This document shows positions 35,432-45,603 of a stretch of 64,000 nucleotides of DNA, in pieces. Source of the stretch: Paenibacillus cellulosilyticus (GTDB lineage: Bacteria; Bacillota; Bacilli; Paenibacillales; Paenibacillaceae); contig NZ_QGTQ01000002.1 of the NCBI RefSeq assembly GCF_003182255.1, forward strand, positions 124,001 through 188,000, given 5' to 3'. The first letter of the stretch is position 1, and the number at the start of each line of letters is the position of its first letter. The position numbers were made by a program, and so were the translations under genes. The notes beneath the pieces were generated by a model. That model saw nothing but the letters and a program-made list of their open reading frames with translations, did not search any database and was not told where the DNA came from.

Positions 35432-37172
35432 GTCCCATCTCCTCCTTGAACTTCATGCAGATCGTTACGCGCAGGCCATTCTGCTTAGTTCGGGCTAACT
35501 GCAAGCCGCTTCCTTCCCCATACGTCAGCATGATTCGGCGATGAATATTGATCATGCCTGTCATTTCCTCGGTTTGGTCCGTGTTCGCCAGACGCGCATT
35601 CAACAGTCCAAGCTTCTCTTCATCCATGGTGCCGCCATTATCTTCGATTATGATACGAGCTTCATTCTTGCATTGTTCGAATGTTACATGCAGGAAGCCC
35701 TCCTCCGTCATCTTCTCCAGGCTGTGCTCATACGCATTCTCGATAATCGGCTGCACAATGAGCCGGGGCACCTTAATCCCCTCCATCTCCGGCGGAAGCT
35801 CATCGAACTGAACCTTGATCCGTCTGGAGAACCGCAGCTTCTGAATCTCGGTATACGTGCGGGCATGCTTGATCTCCTCCGCGAGCGGCACGTTGTCCTG
35901 TCCATTGCGCGTAATGAATCGGAAATATTCGCCCAGCATATTCGTGAACAACTCAATGCGCTCCGTATCCCCTGTCTGGGCGAGCGAGTTCAGAATGAAA
36001 AAGCTATTGTACAGGAAGTGCGGATTGATCTGCGATTGAAGCTGCTTCAATTCCGCCCTCTGCATCATCATCTTCTGCTTAAAATCCTGGTCGATCAGCG
36101 CCTGAAGCTTGTCGAGCATATTGTTGAATCGATTATACAGGTAGCCGAATTCGTCTTTCTTGCCATGATCGATTCGAAGATCAAGCGCTCCGCTCTCCAT
36201 TCGTCGAAAGCCCTGTATAAGCAGCAGCAGCGGCCGATGGACGAATCGGTATGTCGAGAAGGCATACACAATGATCGCAATTCCTGTCGTTAATGCGAAT
36301 CCCCATGCCCAATAGCTGAATTTGCTTAATGGACGCTTGACCGTTTCTTCCGGCAGATAAGAAACAACGGAAAGTCCCAGCTTAGTCGAATCTGCACGAT
36401 CAAAATGATAGCGTTCCCCTTCGATGTCAAGCAGCATGGAACGCTCATGAGAAGCCTTCGCATTCTCCCAATATTCGTTCATACGGCTGAAAGCCTTAGT
36501 GTCGCTGTACAGCGTGAAGCCTGCACCTTCAGCCACTAGAATCGAACCGCTCTCCTCGTACACATTCAGCTTCTTCAGCGACGCTCTCAGCTTCTCGCTG
36601 TCCAGCTCGATCTGAACGATAAACAGCGGTTCCGCCCCCTTCTTGCCTCCGAATCGGGAGGAACTGAGCTCGAGCGTATCGTCAAGTTTCTTCAATCGGC
36701 TATCGTTCTCATCCAGCATCATCCGGAGCGCATCGTAGCGCTGTTGATCGAAAGGCATGACGCCGCTGCCTACCGACAGCGTTTTGCCAATCGTCCGGAT
36801 GTGCACATAAATATCTTTGACGTAGGCGCTATTGCTCTTGATCGAGGTCAACCGATGCAGCATATACTCGATGCTCTTCTTCTTGTCGACGCTGTCCATC
36901 AGCTCCCATGTAACAGCGAGCCGGTTAAGCTCGCTCTCCTGCAGAAGATCATATTGCTGTATTTCAAGCCATTCGATCTCGCGGTTGAGGTCTTCCAAAT
37001 AAGTAGACAATTGGGCGAGCGTACTTCTCGATATCTCGTCGCTAGCATTCTTGTAGCTCCAATTGTAGAGATAGACGCCGAGCAGAATAATCGGGAGAAT
37101 AACGATGAGATACATGAAGACCAGTCTAACGAATATCGTATGGCGCAATGAGTTAACAGGAATCTTAAACAA
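35424..37172 (-). CDS. Sensor histidine kinase, YesM type
   Basis: 582 residues from a TTG at 37172 (GGAGG eight nt upstream). A first membrane helix (LVFMYLIVILPIILLGVYL), an extracytoplasmic sensor domain ~45-275, a second helix (WGFALTTGIAIIVYAFSTY) and a HAMP linker (~300-355). The His_kinase box is QSQINPHFLYNSF (His ~385), with ATPase N and G boxes VQPIIENAYEH and IIEDNGG. It transfers phosphate to the regulator at 33800. An SBP gene lies immediately upstream (48 bp), suggesting the SBP may present a sugar to the sensor domain (inference). Confidence 0.92.
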   Translation of the reverse strand: MFKIPVNSLRHTIFVRLVFMYLIVILPIILLGVYLYNWSYKNASDEISRSTLAQLSTYLEDLNREIEWLEIQQYDLLQESELNRLAVTWELMDSVDKKKSIEYMLHRLTSIKSNSAYVKDIYVHIRTIGKTLSVGSGVMPFDQQRYDALRMMLDENDSRLKKLDDTLELSSSRFGGKKGAEPLFIVQIELDSEKLRASLKKLNVYEESGSILVAEGAGFTLYSDTKAFSRMNEYWENAKASHERSMLLDIEGERYHFDRADSTKLGLSVVSYLPEETVKRPLSKFSYWAWGFALTTGIAIIVYAFSTYRFVHRPLLLLIQGFRRMESGALDLRIDHGKKDEFGYLYNRFNNMLDKLQALIDQDFKQKMMMQRAELKQLQSQINPHFLYNSFFILNSLAQTGDTERIELFTNMLGEYFRFITRNGQDNVPLAEEIKHARTYTEIQKLRFSRRIKVQFDELPPEMEGIKVPRLIVQPIIENAYEHSLEKMTEEGFLHVTFEQCKNEARIIIEDNGGTMDEEKLGLLNARLANTDQTEEMTGMINIHRRIMLTYGEGSGLQLARTKQNGLRVTICMKFKEEMGHV

Positions 37173-37220
37173 TGAAACGCCTCCGATGCTCTGAAATCTG
37201 CAGACTTCTTGTGCAAGACT

Positions 37221-38909
37221 TTATTGGCGCGATTGCTCGCGCTTATTCACATACCATTGGTTCACTTCCATCGTGATCTTGGCTCCGCCCAGGCGTTTCC
37301 ACTCCTCGACGAACCGATCGAAATCGGCAATCGGGCGGCCGAGAATAATGTTCACGAACGTATCGTTCTTCATATCCTCGAGCAGCGACCACTTCTCAAG
37401 CATCGTTTCGGTCGGAGGACCAACGAATTTCTCGTATAATAACTGATTGTTCTGCTTATATCGATCAAGAATAGAGAACGCGCCGGTCGGCCCGTACGTA
37501 TGCTCCCAACCCCAGCCTGTGATGTTGTTGTTATAGAGATAGAGATCTATATTTTTCTGAATGGCTCTCGCTTCGTCCTTGAGTACCGATTTATCGCCCG
37601 TTACGCGAGCCTCCTCAAGCTGATAATACGCATTCAGGTTTTTCAAAGCAGGATATGGCGTCACCGGCGAAACCTGCCACACCGGATACGGATTGCTATA
37701 GTAGGTTTCATACTGAGCCGTCTGTCCCCAATTCTTCTCCAGATGAAGATTTAACAGCTTCATGATCGCTTCCGGATGCTCATAGCCTTTCCGTACAGCG
37801 AGAAATTGGTCGGTTGCGAACCGCAGCGGCACCTTGGCCAGACCGCCCGTATCCGATACGATCGGGTAAGCCTGCCAGCGGGCGTTACCGTTCTTTGAAT
37901 AGCTCGACTGCGCGGAGAAGGACCCCCACTGTTCGCCGTAGAACATCCCGACCTTGCCCGATGTAATCCATTCATTTGCTTTGCTGCCGTCCTTGAACAT
38001 GAATTCGGGATCGAGCTGGCCATCCTTATACATGTTCTGAAGCACTTGCAGCGCCGTCCTTGCTTCCGGCTGAATCGCACCATAGGTCAATTGTCCGTTA
38101 GTCGCCTCTATCCATATATTCGGGAAAGCATCATAGCCGGCGACGAAATCGGTCATGCCCATAATTGGATCCCATAGATATTGGGTTATCGCGAGACCAA
38201 AGGTGTCATTCGAGCCATTGCCGTCAGGGTCATTGTGTGTAAACGCTTTCGAAATCTTCAGCAGGTCATCCATCGTGCGCGGCGGTTCAAGCCCCAGCCG
38301 ATCCAGCCAATCCGTCCGAATCCAGATGAATTGCGCCCCTTCGATAGAAGAACCTGTCTCCGGTATCCCCATCAGCTTGCCGTCTACGGTGGCAGACTCG
38401 AAAGGCGCGGTGCCTTCTTGACTTAACACTTCCTTCGTGAAAGGCGTTGCATATTTGTTGTACACGTTCGTCAGATCTTGAATGAGTCCTGCATTGCTCA
38501 ATTGTCGAAGCTGCTGCGCATTGACCCTGACGACATCCGGCAGATTGCCTGCCGCCAGCGCGACGCCCAGCTTCTCATTATAGAGATCGCCCTTGGCTGT
38601 CCATTCATATTTAATTCGAATGCCCAGCACCTGCTCGTACAAACGGGTCCATATATTGTTGTCGAGCGTATCGCCCGGCATCTGTTTGAGCAAATCATCC
38701 AGGCTGTCCCCCGTCTGCCGTACGAAAGTCAATGTGATCGGCAAATCGTATTTGCTCAAGCCCGGTTCATTGTAGATGATTTCTTCATTATTCTTCGTAG
38801 GCGGCTGTTCGTCGCTTGTATCGTCTCCACTTGCGCAAGTCGCAAGCATGGGCACAAGCAATATCGCGGTAACCATAAGGGCGAACCTGCTTATCTTCGA
38901 CATCCGCAA
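37221..38909 (-). CDS. Extracellular solute-binding lipoprotein without adjacent permease (SBP-b)
   Basis: About 562 residues. The TTG at 38909 is spaced eight nt from GGGG; the frame stays open to 38993 but those residues are not signal-like. Lipobox LLVPMLATCASG. The mature protein has the large SBP layout (LGIRIKYEWTAKGDLYNEKLGVALAAGNLPDVVRVN, WIRTDWLDRLGLEPPRTMDDLL, GKVGMFYGEQWGSF, read in pieces). At over 550 residues it is the longer LplA/YtcQ-like class. It lies between SBP-a and a YesM-type kinase gene. With no permease next to it, a sensory role or sharing of other permeases is possible. Confidence 0.87.
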   Translation of the reverse strand: MRMSKISRFALMVTAILLVPMLATCASGDDTSDEQPPTKNNEEIIYNEPGLSKYDLPITLTFVRQTGDSLDDLLKQMPGDTLDNNIWTRLYEQVLGIRIKYEWTAKGDLYNEKLGVALAAGNLPDVVRVNAQQLRQLSNAGLIQDLTNVYNKYATPFTKEVLSQEGTAPFESATVDGKLMGIPETGSSIEGAQFIWIRTDWLDRLGLEPPRTMDDLLKISKAFTHNDPDGNGSNDTFGLAITQYLWDPIMGMTDFVAGYDAFPNIWIEATNGQLTYGAIQPEARTALQVLQNMYKDGQLDPEFMFKDGSKANEWITSGKVGMFYGEQWGSFSAQSSYSKNGNARWQAYPIVSDTGGLAKVPLRFATDQFLAVRKGYEHPEAIMKLLNLHLEKNWGQTAQYETYYSNPYPVWQVSPVTPYPALKNLNAYYQLEEARVTGDKSVLKDEARAIQKNIDLYLYNNNITGWGWEHTYGPTGAFSILDRYKQNNQLLYEKFVGPPTETMLEKWSLLEDMKNDTFVNIILGRPIADFDRFVEEWKRLGGAKITMEVNQWYVNKREQSRQ

Positions 38910-39071
38910 TGCGGCAACCCCATTTCTGAAGAGTGTATTGAGAGGTTTATCATTCCTATTATCCTGATGTCTTCCACCTGACACAATAAACATTTCTTGC
39001 TTTCGTTACCCGCTGTTTACGTTTTTCATGACTGTATGCCGTCTAAGCTTGCCGTATCGCGAAAGTCAAGG

Positions 39072-39118
39072 CATAGGAAAAGCCGGCCTGAAGCAAAGCC
39101 AAGTCCGGCCTTCCTATG
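39072..39118 (-). terminator. Stem-loop between the two SBP genes
   Basis: CATAGGAAAAGCCGG pairs imperfectly with CCGGCCTTCCTATG around an 18-nt loop. It lies just past the SBP-a stop codon. The T's fall inside the stem, so it may be a bidirectional or partial terminator. Confidence 0.5.
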
Positions 39119-39125
39119 TGATTCC

Positions 39126-40829
39126 TTATTCGGAAGCGGCCGCATCGACTATCTTCTTCACCTGTTCCGTCGTCCATTTCTCGTAGCCAGCTGTATCCAG
39201 CTTGCTGAATTCCTTCGCATAATCGTCCCAGACCGAATCGAACTTATCAGGCGGGGAGAGAACCAATCTCGGGAAGTACTTCTTCGCGAGTTCGTCCTTC
39301 TTCGTCTCCCAAATTTGCTCTGGCGAATTTTGCTCCTTCACGAAGCTCCATGCTGGATACCAAGCGCGGTACACAGGCTTTGCGAACATCTGCGTATATG
39401 TTTGAACGCCATATTGGTTTAGAATCTCTTTGTCCTTGTCCGTCAAGCTCATTTGAAAAAATTCGGGCTGATAGCCTACACCCTTCGCGTTGCCGTTTGC
39501 GAGCGTCGAGTGAGCATCGTAACTAGGCCAGTTCCAGTTGTAATATTTAAAGCCGAACTCCTCATTGAATGCTTCGTCGATCTTCGCGATTTGCTCAGCC
39601 GTGCGATAGAAACGGCCATTGTCATCCACTTCATACGTCTCGCCTTTAAGGCCCCAACCGATCATCGTCTGGTTCTCTTCGGTCAGCATGTTATCAAAGT
39701 ATTGGATGATGCGTACTGGATCTTCCGCACTGACCGTAATGCCGATACCGCGGTTCGTCACGATGCCGCCCTGCGGATCGATGTAAGCGTCAGGCGTATT
39801 CTCGTCGAACGTAATTGGCAGCGGGAAGTAATTGTAGCCATCCTGCGACGGATCTTTGCGTGCCGCGTCTTTCAGCACGTTAAGCGCGTTGCCTACCTGC
39901 CATTTGTAATCAAAGAAGCCCAGTACTTTATGCGACGTCAGCTTGACAATGTATTGATCGTAATTATCTACGAACGACGCTTTGTCGAACAAACCGTTCG
40001 CATTTAGATCAGACAGCGCCTTCAACCAACGCCTCGTTGCATCGGAGCCTGCATAAGTCTTCGCCTCGAGCGTATTCATATCAACGGTTACGTTACCTTC
40101 ATTCGGATAACCAAGCAGATGCATTGGCGGGTTGGACGTTACGAAGAAACGCCAATCATTCGTCAGCGACACCATACCCGTCAAGCCTTCGTCCTTATGC
40201 TTCGCAGCATAATCGCTGATCAGCTTCATGTATTGATCAAGCGTCTTGATCTTCGGATAGCCTGCCTCTTCGAGCACGCGACGCTGTACCCAGAAGGCTG
40301 CGTCTGGCTCAGGGTCTGGTATGAAGTCACCGACTTGAGCGGAAAGCGGGAGATAGTATACATTGCCATCCTTTGCTCTGATTTGATCAAGCACAGAACC
40401 ATATACGCGTTTAATGTTCGGGCCATATTGATCAATGAGATCATCCAGTGGAATGAAAGCTCCTGCATTCATTACTTCTTCGATCACCGAGTCTGGAATA
40501 AGAACATCCGGATAATCGCCCGAAGCAATCATCGTGCCAATCTTCGTATTCAAGTCACTAACCAGAAACTCCAGCTTGAAGTTGACGCCCGTCTGATCCT
40601 CAAGCATTTTGCCGATCGTTGTCTCGTTCGTATTACCGTCCTTAGAGCCGGCTACACCATTGAAGATCGTAAACGTAACTTTGTCCTTCTTCACATTGGC
40701 ACCGCTGCCAGCACTCGGGCTTTCGGTAGAAGCAGACTTGTTCTCATCAATTCCGCTACCGCAAGCCGTTGCTCCAGTCAGCACCGTAATAACAGCGAGA
40801 CATGAAAGAAATAACGTCTTTTTTCGCAC
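39126..40829 (-). CDS. Extracellular solute-binding lipoprotein without adjacent permease (SBP-a)
   Basis: 567 residues from a GTG at 40829 with GGGG upstream. Lipobox LTGATACGSG. Characteristic blocks: TGVNFKLEFLVSDLNTKIGTMIASGDYPDVLIP, FWVQRRVLEEAGYPKIKTLDQYM and GIGITVSAEDPVRIIQYFDNML (in pieces), typical of the 550-residue SBP class found with YesM/YesN kinases. It lies 33 bp downstream of the second sensor kinase gene, in the same direction. It differs strongly from SBP-b, so it is not a recent duplicate. Ligand unknown, probably an oligosaccharide. Confidence 0.88.
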   Translation of the reverse strand: MRKKTLFLSCLAVITVLTGATACGSGIDENKSASTESPSAGSGANVKKDKVTFTIFNGVAGSKDGNTNETTIGKMLEDQTGVNFKLEFLVSDLNTKIGTMIASGDYPDVLIPDSVIEEVMNAGAFIPLDDLIDQYGPNIKRVYGSVLDQIRAKDGNVYYLPLSAQVGDFIPDPEPDAAFWVQRRVLEEAGYPKIKTLDQYMKLISDYAAKHKDEGLTGMVSLTNDWRFFVTSNPPMHLLGYPNEGNVTVDMNTLEAKTYAGSDATRRWLKALSDLNANGLFDKASFVDNYDQYIVKLTSHKVLGFFDYKWQVGNALNVLKDAARKDPSQDGYNYFPLPITFDENTPDAYIDPQGGIVTNRGIGITVSAEDPVRIIQYFDNMLTEENQTMIGWGLKGETYEVDDNGRFYRTAEQIAKIDEAFNEEFGFKYYNWNWPSYDAHSTLANGNAKGVGYQPEFFQMSLTDKDKEILNQYGVQTYTQMFAKPVYRAWYPAWSFVKEQNSPEQIWETKKDELAKKYFPRLVLSPPDKFDSVWDDYAKEFSKLDTAGYEKWTTEQVKKIVDAAASE

Positions 40830-40862
40830 TGAGCTTTAACCCCTTTCATATGTTGTAGAACG

Positions 40863-42605
40863 CTATATAGATGGTATCCGCAGCCTTATAAATGTTCCTT
40901 GACCCCGATGGCTGTCCACTTCGAACGTAAAGCTGTCGCCGTAGATCATTCTAGCACGATAGATGACGTTCTGAATGCCGATTGAATCACCAAGCGTCTC
41001 GTTCATATCCATATAGCTGTACAGCTTATTGACCTGCTCCTCGTTCATACCAATGCCGTTATCACGGACTGTGAATACGAGGTCCTCGCCCGAACGGACA
41101 ATACGAATTTGGATTCGCCCTCCGTACTTCAGCGGCTCAATCCCGTGAATGCTCGCATTCTCAACGAACGGCAGGAACATCATTTTGGGAAGCTTACATG
41201 CATAAGCCTCTGGTTCTACATCAATCTCATACACGAGCTTGTCTTCGAATCGGTACTTCTGAATTTCGAGGAAGCAGTTGATGAAGTCCAGTTCCTCCTT
41301 CACCGTCACCTTATCCTTGTTCCAAGCGAGCGAGCTTCGGAACAGCTTCGCCATGTTATGAATGATCTTCGCCGTTTCGCTCTCGTGCTTAAGCACGCTC
41401 CTCATCCGAATCGTCTCCAGTGCATTGAATAGAAAATGCGGATTGATTTGACTCTGCAGCGCATTGAGCTGCGCCATCCGGCGGTCTAGCTCAAGCGACT
41501 TCTTCTGAATATCTGCGACGTACACATCATCAATTAACGTCTTAATCTGCAGCGTCATCCGGTTGAATTCCAGCGTCAGCTGTCCAATTTCATCACGGGA
41601 TTCCTCTTCATTGATCGATTCGAAGTTCTGCGTCTTCACCTTCTTCATATGCTTCAAAATCTGCACAACACGCAGGTTGATCGAACGTGTAATGATAAGA
41701 ATGATGACAGTCGGAATGACAATCATGATACAGCCCGACCATAAAATGAGGTCACGCGACTTGCGCACTTCCTTGACGACCTCGCCCTCGTCGATCGTCC
41801 CGATGATTTTCCATCCTTTCAGATAGCTGACATTAGTGAAGGTCTTCACGAACTCGATCGAATGATTAGAGCGATAAGACGTATAGATCGGTAGTACCGG
41901 TGCATCCCAATGAACACCGGATTTGGTCGTGTATTCAATCTGACCGGATGGATTAACGAGATACATTTCCCCTTGCATATTCAGATTCGCGAAGATTTCC
42001 TTCAGATCAATGGTTTTAAAATCAATCTTAAGCATCTTCTCCTTCGACATCCGGTCGGAGAAATAATCGAGGCGGCGAATGAGCGAGAAGCTAATGAAGC
42101 CGCCGTCGGCTGTCTTCGTCCGCATAAACACCGGCTGTGATCTTGCAATAGCGGCTCCTCGCGTGTACCATTCCTCTTCCTTGATGTTATCCGACAATAA
42201 GCCGATATTGCCAGAATGAAGAAGCGTCGGATTCGCAACATAGATCATAATGCTCTGCATGGACAGCGTAACGGGACTATAGCTGTTCATGACACGCCGC
42301 AAGTAATTGTCATAAGCCTCGATATAGTCGGCGACATCCGTGTAGTCTCGGTCGAGAATTTCATTCGTCGTATAATCCGAATAGAAAAATGACGATAAAC
42401 CAACCGCATCATCCACCTGCGAGCGGAAATCGTTCTTGATCTGCTCGACGGCCCTGTCGATATCTTTCATCCGCCGATCCCGCACATTGTCCGTCATCAT
42501 GTCGTAGAACAAAAGATTCGTCACGATCATCGGGGTAAATACGCATAGGAAATAAACGAGCAGCATTTTGTTGCGTAACCGGATATTGTTCAGCAGACGA
42601 TTCAT
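40863..42605 (-). CDS. Sensor histidine kinase, YesM type
   Basis: 580 residues, ATG at 42605 with GGGGA upstream. Membrane helix LLVYFLCVFTPMIVTNLLFY near 15-34, a dCache-like sensor domain to ~270, a second helix (LILWSGCIMIVIPTVIILII) and HAMP. The kinase box is QSQINPHFLFNALETIRMRS; N box FLPFVENASIHGIEP; G box VRDNGIGMNEEQV. It is ten bp downstream of its regulator gene and followed by SBP-a, giving a regulator-kinase-SBP unit. Confidence 0.92.
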   Translation of the reverse strand: MNRLLNNIRLRNKMLLVYFLCVFTPMIVTNLLFYDMMTDNVRDRRMKDIDRAVEQIKNDFRSQVDDAVGLSSFFYSDYTTNEILDRDYTDVADYIEAYDNYLRRVMNSYSPVTLSMQSIMIYVANPTLLHSGNIGLLSDNIKEEEWYTRGAAIARSQPVFMRTKTADGGFISFSLIRRLDYFSDRMSKEKMLKIDFKTIDLKEIFANLNMQGEMYLVNPSGQIEYTTKSGVHWDAPVLPIYTSYRSNHSIEFVKTFTNVSYLKGWKIIGTIDEGEVVKEVRKSRDLILWSGCIMIVIPTVIILIITRSINLRVVQILKHMKKVKTQNFESINEEESRDEIGQLTLEFNRMTLQIKTLIDDVYVADIQKKSLELDRRMAQLNALQSQINPHFLFNALETIRMRSVLKHESETAKIIHNMAKLFRSSLAWNKDKVTVKEELDFINCFLEIQKYRFEDKLVYEIDVEPEAYACKLPKMMFLPFVENASIHGIEPLKYGGRIQIRIVRSGEDLVFTVRDNGIGMNEEQVNKLYSYMDMNETLGDSIGIQNVIYRARMIYGDSFTFEVDSHRGQGTFIRLRIPSI

Positions 42606-42615
42606 GAGCGGTCCC

Positions 42616-44184
42616 CTAACCTTGGTTGTTCATTCGATTACGATATTCGGAAGGCGTCATCCGCTCCAGCTTCTCGAATTGAGTAACGAAGTAATCCGCA
42701 TTATTGAAGCCAACACGCTCCGCAATCTCGTAAATACGCAATTCTTTCTGTCGGAGCAGCTTCTTTGCCTCTGCAATTCGCAGCTGATGCAAATAATCGT
42801 TGAAATAAACGCCAAAGCTTTTCTTAAACAGCTGTCCTAGATAAGCCGAGTTCATATAGAACTGTGCCGATATGCTCTTCAAGCTCAAATTCTGATGGAA
42901 ATTGCGATCGACGTAGCTTTTGATTTTCTGAATGCTGCCTTTGCCCGATGCGCAGTAAAGCTTGCTGAACAGCGCTGCCGCTTCGAATGCGAATGCTTCA
43001 AACAAACGCCGCAGCTCATGAAGCGTAATGGTGTAATCATGCCAATTCATGATCGGTTCCAGGCTCTTCAGCTCTTTCTCGTCACCTTCCATGGTACGAA
43101 TCGACTTCATAATGTTCAGCACACATTGCACGATGGCCGATTTAATCGCCTCCGGCGAGAAAGCCTGTTCTTGGAAAGAGGCGAACAATCGTCCAATCGA
43201 CTGCTGCAGATGATCACTGTTATTTTCCTCCACCGCTTCTGTCAGCTTGCGATAGGTCTCATCGTCCGGATATCTATAATAAAGACTTAATCCCTCAACG
43301 TCCGCGTATAGAATGATCGTTTCTTCTGCTTTCAGCAGCTTGAACTGCATCGCTTCCTTCGCCGTCATATAGGACAGCTTCAGATCCATTAAATCGTTAA
43401 CCGGCTTCCCTGCAAAAAGGCGATACGTCAGTTGAAACTTCTCACGAAGGCGATGCAGCGTACATTCGAGCAGGCGGCGTAGGCTGCCGCCATGCACGGT
43501 TAGGTATACATTCGGAATGATGGCGCCATACGCTTGGCGATGGCTGTACAGAATCGGTTCAACGGTAGAATGCGCTGCGTCTCGAATCGCTGTACGGATC
43601 CCATTGTGAACCACATCGTTCATCGGCATGACCCTGTCGTTCCATGGGAGCACGTCATTGATTTCAAACAACACATAGGTGAAGCTTCGTGCGTTCGGCC
43701 ATATGGACTTCCACTGCGACAGTTCGGTCTCCTCAAGCTCTCCACGAATAAGCAGCTCCATCTGCCGCTCTTCACGGTGCTTGTTCGCTCGATCCTCCTG
43801 CTCCCTCTTCATCGAAAGCTTGTCGCGAAGCCTTGTGAGAGCATCCTGCATCTCGTCTTCATCAATCGGCTTTACGACGTAGTCCATCACGCCATGACGC
43901 ATCGCCTGCTGCGCGTAGCTGAAATCATGGTAGCCGCTAATAATGATGAACGATGTGCTCAGCTGTTCATTCGCGGCAGCCTGAATGAGGCCAATCCCAT
44001 CCAATATGGGCATCCGAATATCGGTAATGACGAGATCCGGGTTCATTTCTTTGATTAGCGCGAGCGCATCCTCTCCATTGTCTGCCTCTCCGATAATTCG
44101 AAAACCGCTTGCTTCCCAATCCATCAATTCCATTAGACCTTTGCGAACGAACAATTCGTCGTCGACAATAATGGCTGTATACAT
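42616..44184 (-). CDS. Two-component response regulator, REC-AraC (YesN type)
   Basis: 522 residues from the ATG at 44184 (GGAGG eight nt upstream; a GTG at 44193 overlaps that site). Receiver intact: VDDE, phospho-Asp in LVITDIRMPILDG, IISGYHDF, and Lys in DYVVKPIDE. A long middle region carries a coiled segment (DALTRLRDKLSMKREQEDRANKHREE, in pieces). The double HTH is at the end (LKSISAQFYMNSAYLGQLF; IYEIAERVGFNNADYFVTQF). It is divergent from the GH8 gene across 140 bp, which is a likely target. Confidence 0.92.
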   Translation of the reverse strand: MYTAIIVDDELFVRKGLMELMDWEASGFRIIGEADNGEDALALIKEMNPDLVITDIRMPILDGIGLIQAAANEQLSTSFIIISGYHDFSYAQQAMRHGVMDYVVKPIDEDEMQDALTRLRDKLSMKREQEDRANKHREERQMELLIRGELEETELSQWKSIWPNARSFTYVLFEINDVLPWNDRVMPMNDVVHNGIRTAIRDAAHSTVEPILYSHRQAYGAIIPNVYLTVHGGSLRRLLECTLHRLREKFQLTYRLFAGKPVNDLMDLKLSYMTAKEAMQFKLLKAEETIILYADVEGLSLYYRYPDDETYRKLTEAVEENNSDHLQQSIGRLFASFQEQAFSPEAIKSAIVQCVLNIMKSIRTMEGDEKELKSLEPIMNWHDYTITLHELRRLFEAFAFEAAALFSKLYCASGKGSIQKIKSYVDRNFHQNLSLKSISAQFYMNSAYLGQLFKKSFGVYFNDYLHQLRIAEAKKLLRQKELRIYEIAERVGFNNADYFVTQFEKLERMTPSEYRNRMNNQG

Positions 44185-44324
44185 ACGATGCACCTCCGTT
44201 GAATGGATAATTCTGCCTGCTTGCCTTGCAGAATGCTATAGTTTGTAGGGGAATAACCTACAATTTCTTCAATAATGACTGTGTTATGATGAAGGCAAAT
44301 TTGTCTCTCATGGAGGATTGTCCA

Positions 44325-45467
44325 ATGGAAATGACCGCTTCCGGTGCTTTTTACACAGGCCAATACCGCAATCTATTCCAAGAAATCGGTTACACAAATG
44401 AGCAGATCGATGCTAAGCTCAGACAAGCTTGGTCCGACTTATTCGATGGCGACGAGGATACTCGCATCTACTATCCGCTTGGTGACGATATGGGCTATTT
44501 GCTCGATACCGGCAATTTGGACGTTCGTACCGAAGGCATGTCCTATGGCATGATGATGGCGGTTCAAATGAATAAGAAGGACGAATTCGACCGTCTATGG
44601 AAGTTTTCCAAAACATTCATGCAGCATACAGAAGGACGATATAAACATTATTTCGCTTGGCACTGCAAGCCTGACGGTACCCGCCTTTCCGAAGGTCCAG
44701 CTCCGGATGGCGAAGAATTTTATGCCTTAGCGCTATTGTTCGCCTCTAACCGTTGGGGCGATGGTCCGTCACCGTTCGATTATTCGAATCAAGCTAGAAT
44801 CATTCTTCGCGCCTGCCTGCACCAAGGCGAGCAGGGCGAAGGCGATCCGATGTGGGATCCAGCAACGAAGCTGATCAAGTTCATTCCCGAGTCGCCGTTC
44901 AGCGATCCTTCGTATCATCTGCCGCACTTCTATGAGCTGTTCGCGCTCTATGCCGATGAACAGGATCGGCCGTTCTGGAAGGAAGCCGCGGCGGCCAGCC
45001 GTGCTTATCTGCATACGGCTTGTCATCCTGAGACGGGATTGTCGCCTGAGTATGCGAACTATGACGGAACGCCGGCGGACGTACAACGGCATGGCGACTA
45101 CAGACATTTCTTCAGCGATGCTTACCGCACAGCGGCGAATATCGCGCTCGATTGGGAATGGTTCCGTCGCGATCCGTGGCAGGTGGAGCAATCAAACCGG
45201 TTGCAGCACTTCTTCCGTGAGATCGAAGTGGACGACTACCGCAGATATACGATCGACGGTACACCGTTTGAAGAAGCAGCGCTTCATCCAATTGGTCTAC
45301 TGGCCACGAATGCCGCAGCATCGCTCGCTGCAGATGGCCCGGATGCTGAGCACTTCGCTCGATTGTTCTGGGACACGCCGCTTCGGACAGGGCAGCGCCG
45401 TTATTACGACAATTGCTTGTACTTCTTCAGCCTGCTGGCACTGAGCGGCAATTATCGCATCTACTAA
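44325..45467 (+). CDS. Reducing-end xylose-releasing exo-oligoxylanase, GH8
   Basis: 380 residues from the ATG at 44325 (GGAGG eight nt upstream; the frame is open to 44226). No signal peptide, so cytoplasmic. The GH8 general acid is E70 in VRTEGMSYG. The region APDGEE at ~126 and SPFSDPSYHLPHFYELF at ~190 line the substrate cleft, and D265 in FFSDAYR is the candidate base. H320 in EAALHPIG corresponds by position to the histidine that restricts Rex enzymes to the reducing end. It removes xylose from the reducing end of imported xylo-oligosaccharides (EC 3.2.1.156), completing GH10 digestion. The name Rex would fit. Ends at a strong terminator. Confidence 0.9.
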   Translation: MEMTASGAFYTGQYRNLFQEIGYTNEQIDAKLRQAWSDLFDGDEDTRIYYPLGDDMGYLLDTGNLDVRTEGMSYGMMMAVQMNKKDEFDRLWKFSKTFMQHTEGRYKHYFAWHCKPDGTRLSEGPAPDGEEFYALALLFASNRWGDGPSPFDYSNQARIILRACLHQGEQGEGDPMWDPATKLIKFIPESPFSDPSYHLPHFYELFALYADEQDRPFWKEAAAASRAYLHTACHPETGLSPEYANYDGTPADVQRHGDYRHFFSDAYRTAANIALDWEWFRRDPWQVEQSNRLQHFFREIEVDDYRRYTIDGTPFEEAALHPIGLLATNAAASLAADGPDAEHFARLFWDTPLRTGQRRYYDNCLYFFSLLALSGNYRIY

Positions 45468-45496
45468 AGTTTTCCACTTAATGAAATTCTGATACA

Positions 45497-45538
45497 ACGA
45501 GCGCTCTCAGCCGTAACCGAGAGCGCTCGTTGTTTGTT
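45497..45538 (+). terminator. Strong Rho-independent terminator after the GH8 gene
   Basis: A perfect 12-bp stem ACGAGCGCTCTC/GAGAGCGCTCGT around a 10-nt loop, followed by TGTTTGTT. Confidence 0.88.
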
Positions 45539-45603
45539 ATGCGCAATTCATGAGATGGTCGTATGGGAGCTGAAATTAACACACGTAATGTTCATTATAG
45601 AAA

